This document shows, in pieces, positions 4,885 through 5,325 of a DNA stretch of 5,325 nucleotides. A program made the translations under genes and the position numbers. The DNA is taken from positions 1 to 5,325 of the forward strand of contig JASHYZ010000134.1 in NCBI GenBank assembly GCA_030042795.1, written 5' to 3'. The first letter of the stretch is position 1. Every line of letters begins with the position of its first letter. The DNA is from Terriglobia bacterium (lineage in GTDB: Bacteria > Acidobacteriota > Terriglobia > UBA7540). The notes under the pieces were generated by a model, which was not told the origin of the DNA, ran no database searches, and saw only the letters and a list, made by a program, of their open reading frames with translations.

Positions 4885-5325
4885 GTTTTATAGCGACCGT
4901 GCACTGTACCGGGACCCCCGCCGCAAGCTCGAGGTGTTGGTGGACCAGTCAGCCATGCCCATCGTCTGGGACCAGACCTGGAACCAGTGGAAGCAATTTT
5001 TGGGAACCAAGTTGGAAATCCGGGGGACCTTTGTGGAGGCTGGCAAATACCGTCGCCTTGGTGGCGAGTGGCGCCAGGTCAAATGGGAAACAGCTGTGCC
5101 CAGCCGGTTGACCGTAAAGCTGCCCGAAAGTATTGCGGACCAGGTGGAAACTGCCCGCAAGACCTATCATCGGTTCGGACAGTTCTCGGAGGCGCTTGCT
5201 GGCGTTCGGGAGCGCATCGAGCGCGAACCCATAGAGCGCGATGCGCTTCGGAGGATCTGCTGGGAGACGGGGATTCCGGGAGACTTCGACATCGCTGAAA
5301 TCACCTGGCGGCCCGACTATGACAA
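4871..5325 (+). CDS. J-like protein, 3' part in the shifted frame (partial, runs off the right edge)
   Basis: From 4871 this frame is open to the last base and reads LRQFEFYSDRALYRDPRRKL, then EVLVDQSAMPIVWDQTWNQW, LEIRGTFVEAGKYRRLGGEW, RLTVKLPESIADQVETARKT, YHRFGQFSEALAGVRERIER and ICWETGIPGDFDIAEITWRP. It is rich in W, Y and charged residues, has no membrane spans and looks like a real folded protein. It begins exactly where the J-like frame loses sense, so I treat both as one gene with a one-base insertion. If translated on its own, ATG 4955 would be the first start, though no clear Shine-Dalgarno sequence precedes it. The segment WNQW…LEIRGTFVEAGKYR…GEWRQVKWE resembles a small beta domain; I know no function for it. 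The gene continues beyond the window. Confidence 0.7.
   Translation, partial: MRQFEFYSDRALYRDPRRKLEVLVDQSAMPIVWDQTWNQWKQFLGTKLEIRGTFVEAGKYRRLGGEWRQVKWETAVPSRLTVKLPESIADQVETARKTYHRFGQFSEALAGVRERIEREPIERDALRRICWETGIPGDFDIAEITWRPDYD

Noticed and set aside
4881..5298. Open frames on both strands at the right end (76 and 103 codons on plus, 90 and 73 on minus).
   Set aside because: All are shadows of the open frame running from 4871 to the edge, which has better amino-acid composition and continues the J-like gene.
1..5325. tRNA or rRNA genes, CRISPR repeats, transposon ends, strong hairpin terminators.
   Set aside because: I looked on both strands and found no tRNA-like cloverleaf, regularly spaced repeats, terminal inverted repeats or GC hairpin plus T-run that I could support by eye.

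Overview
The window is GC-rich and densely coding. The protein types (a DPNTG…GDWIL-type polytopic membrane protein, an HD phosphohydrolase, a class II ribonucleotide reductase tail, a J-like protein of unknown role) suggest a soil bacterium of the Acidobacteria, perhaps near Solibacter/Bryobacter. That placement comes from recalled family resemblance, not a search, and is tentative. No rRNA, tRNA, transposase, integrase or CRISPR array is visible. The gene mix looks like an accessory or plasmid-like island rather than core chromosome.

Layout: seven genes or gene remnants lie head to tail on the minus strand, transcribed right to left with short gaps or overlaps, and probably form one operon. 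In transcription order they are: a short CHC2-like zinc-finger protein resembling the front of a DNA primase (4454-4065); an unrecognised 221-residue protein with a CxxCxHxH motif (4026-3361); a membrane-protein remnant in which an N-terminal piece is joined out of frame to a C-terminal piece (3364-2875); an HD-domain phosphohydrolase (2687-2097); a free-standing C-terminal TSCPD/zinc domain of B12-dependent ribonucleotide reductase (2040-1321); a 376-residue protein with a ribbon-helix-helix-like N-terminus (1272-142); and the first 24 codons of a small membrane or exported protein (73 to the left edge). Good Shine-Dalgarno sequences precede five of these genes.

On the plus strand a divergent gene starts near 4432-4453, head to head with the zinc-finger gene. 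It encodes a protein with a J-domain-like segment without the HPD tripeptide. Its reading frame is broken by one apparent extra C in a run of five C (4867-4871). It then continues in another frame to the right edge, past the end of the window.

Taken together, two genes point to nucleotides (HD phosphohydrolase and the reductase tail), and two proteins have putative nucleic-acid-binding folds (zinc finger, ribbon-helix-helix). A nucleotide-pool or replication-linked accessory cassette is a reasonable hypothesis but is not shown by the sequence. Two of the genes carry disabling lesions, so part of the island is decaying or contains a sequencing error.
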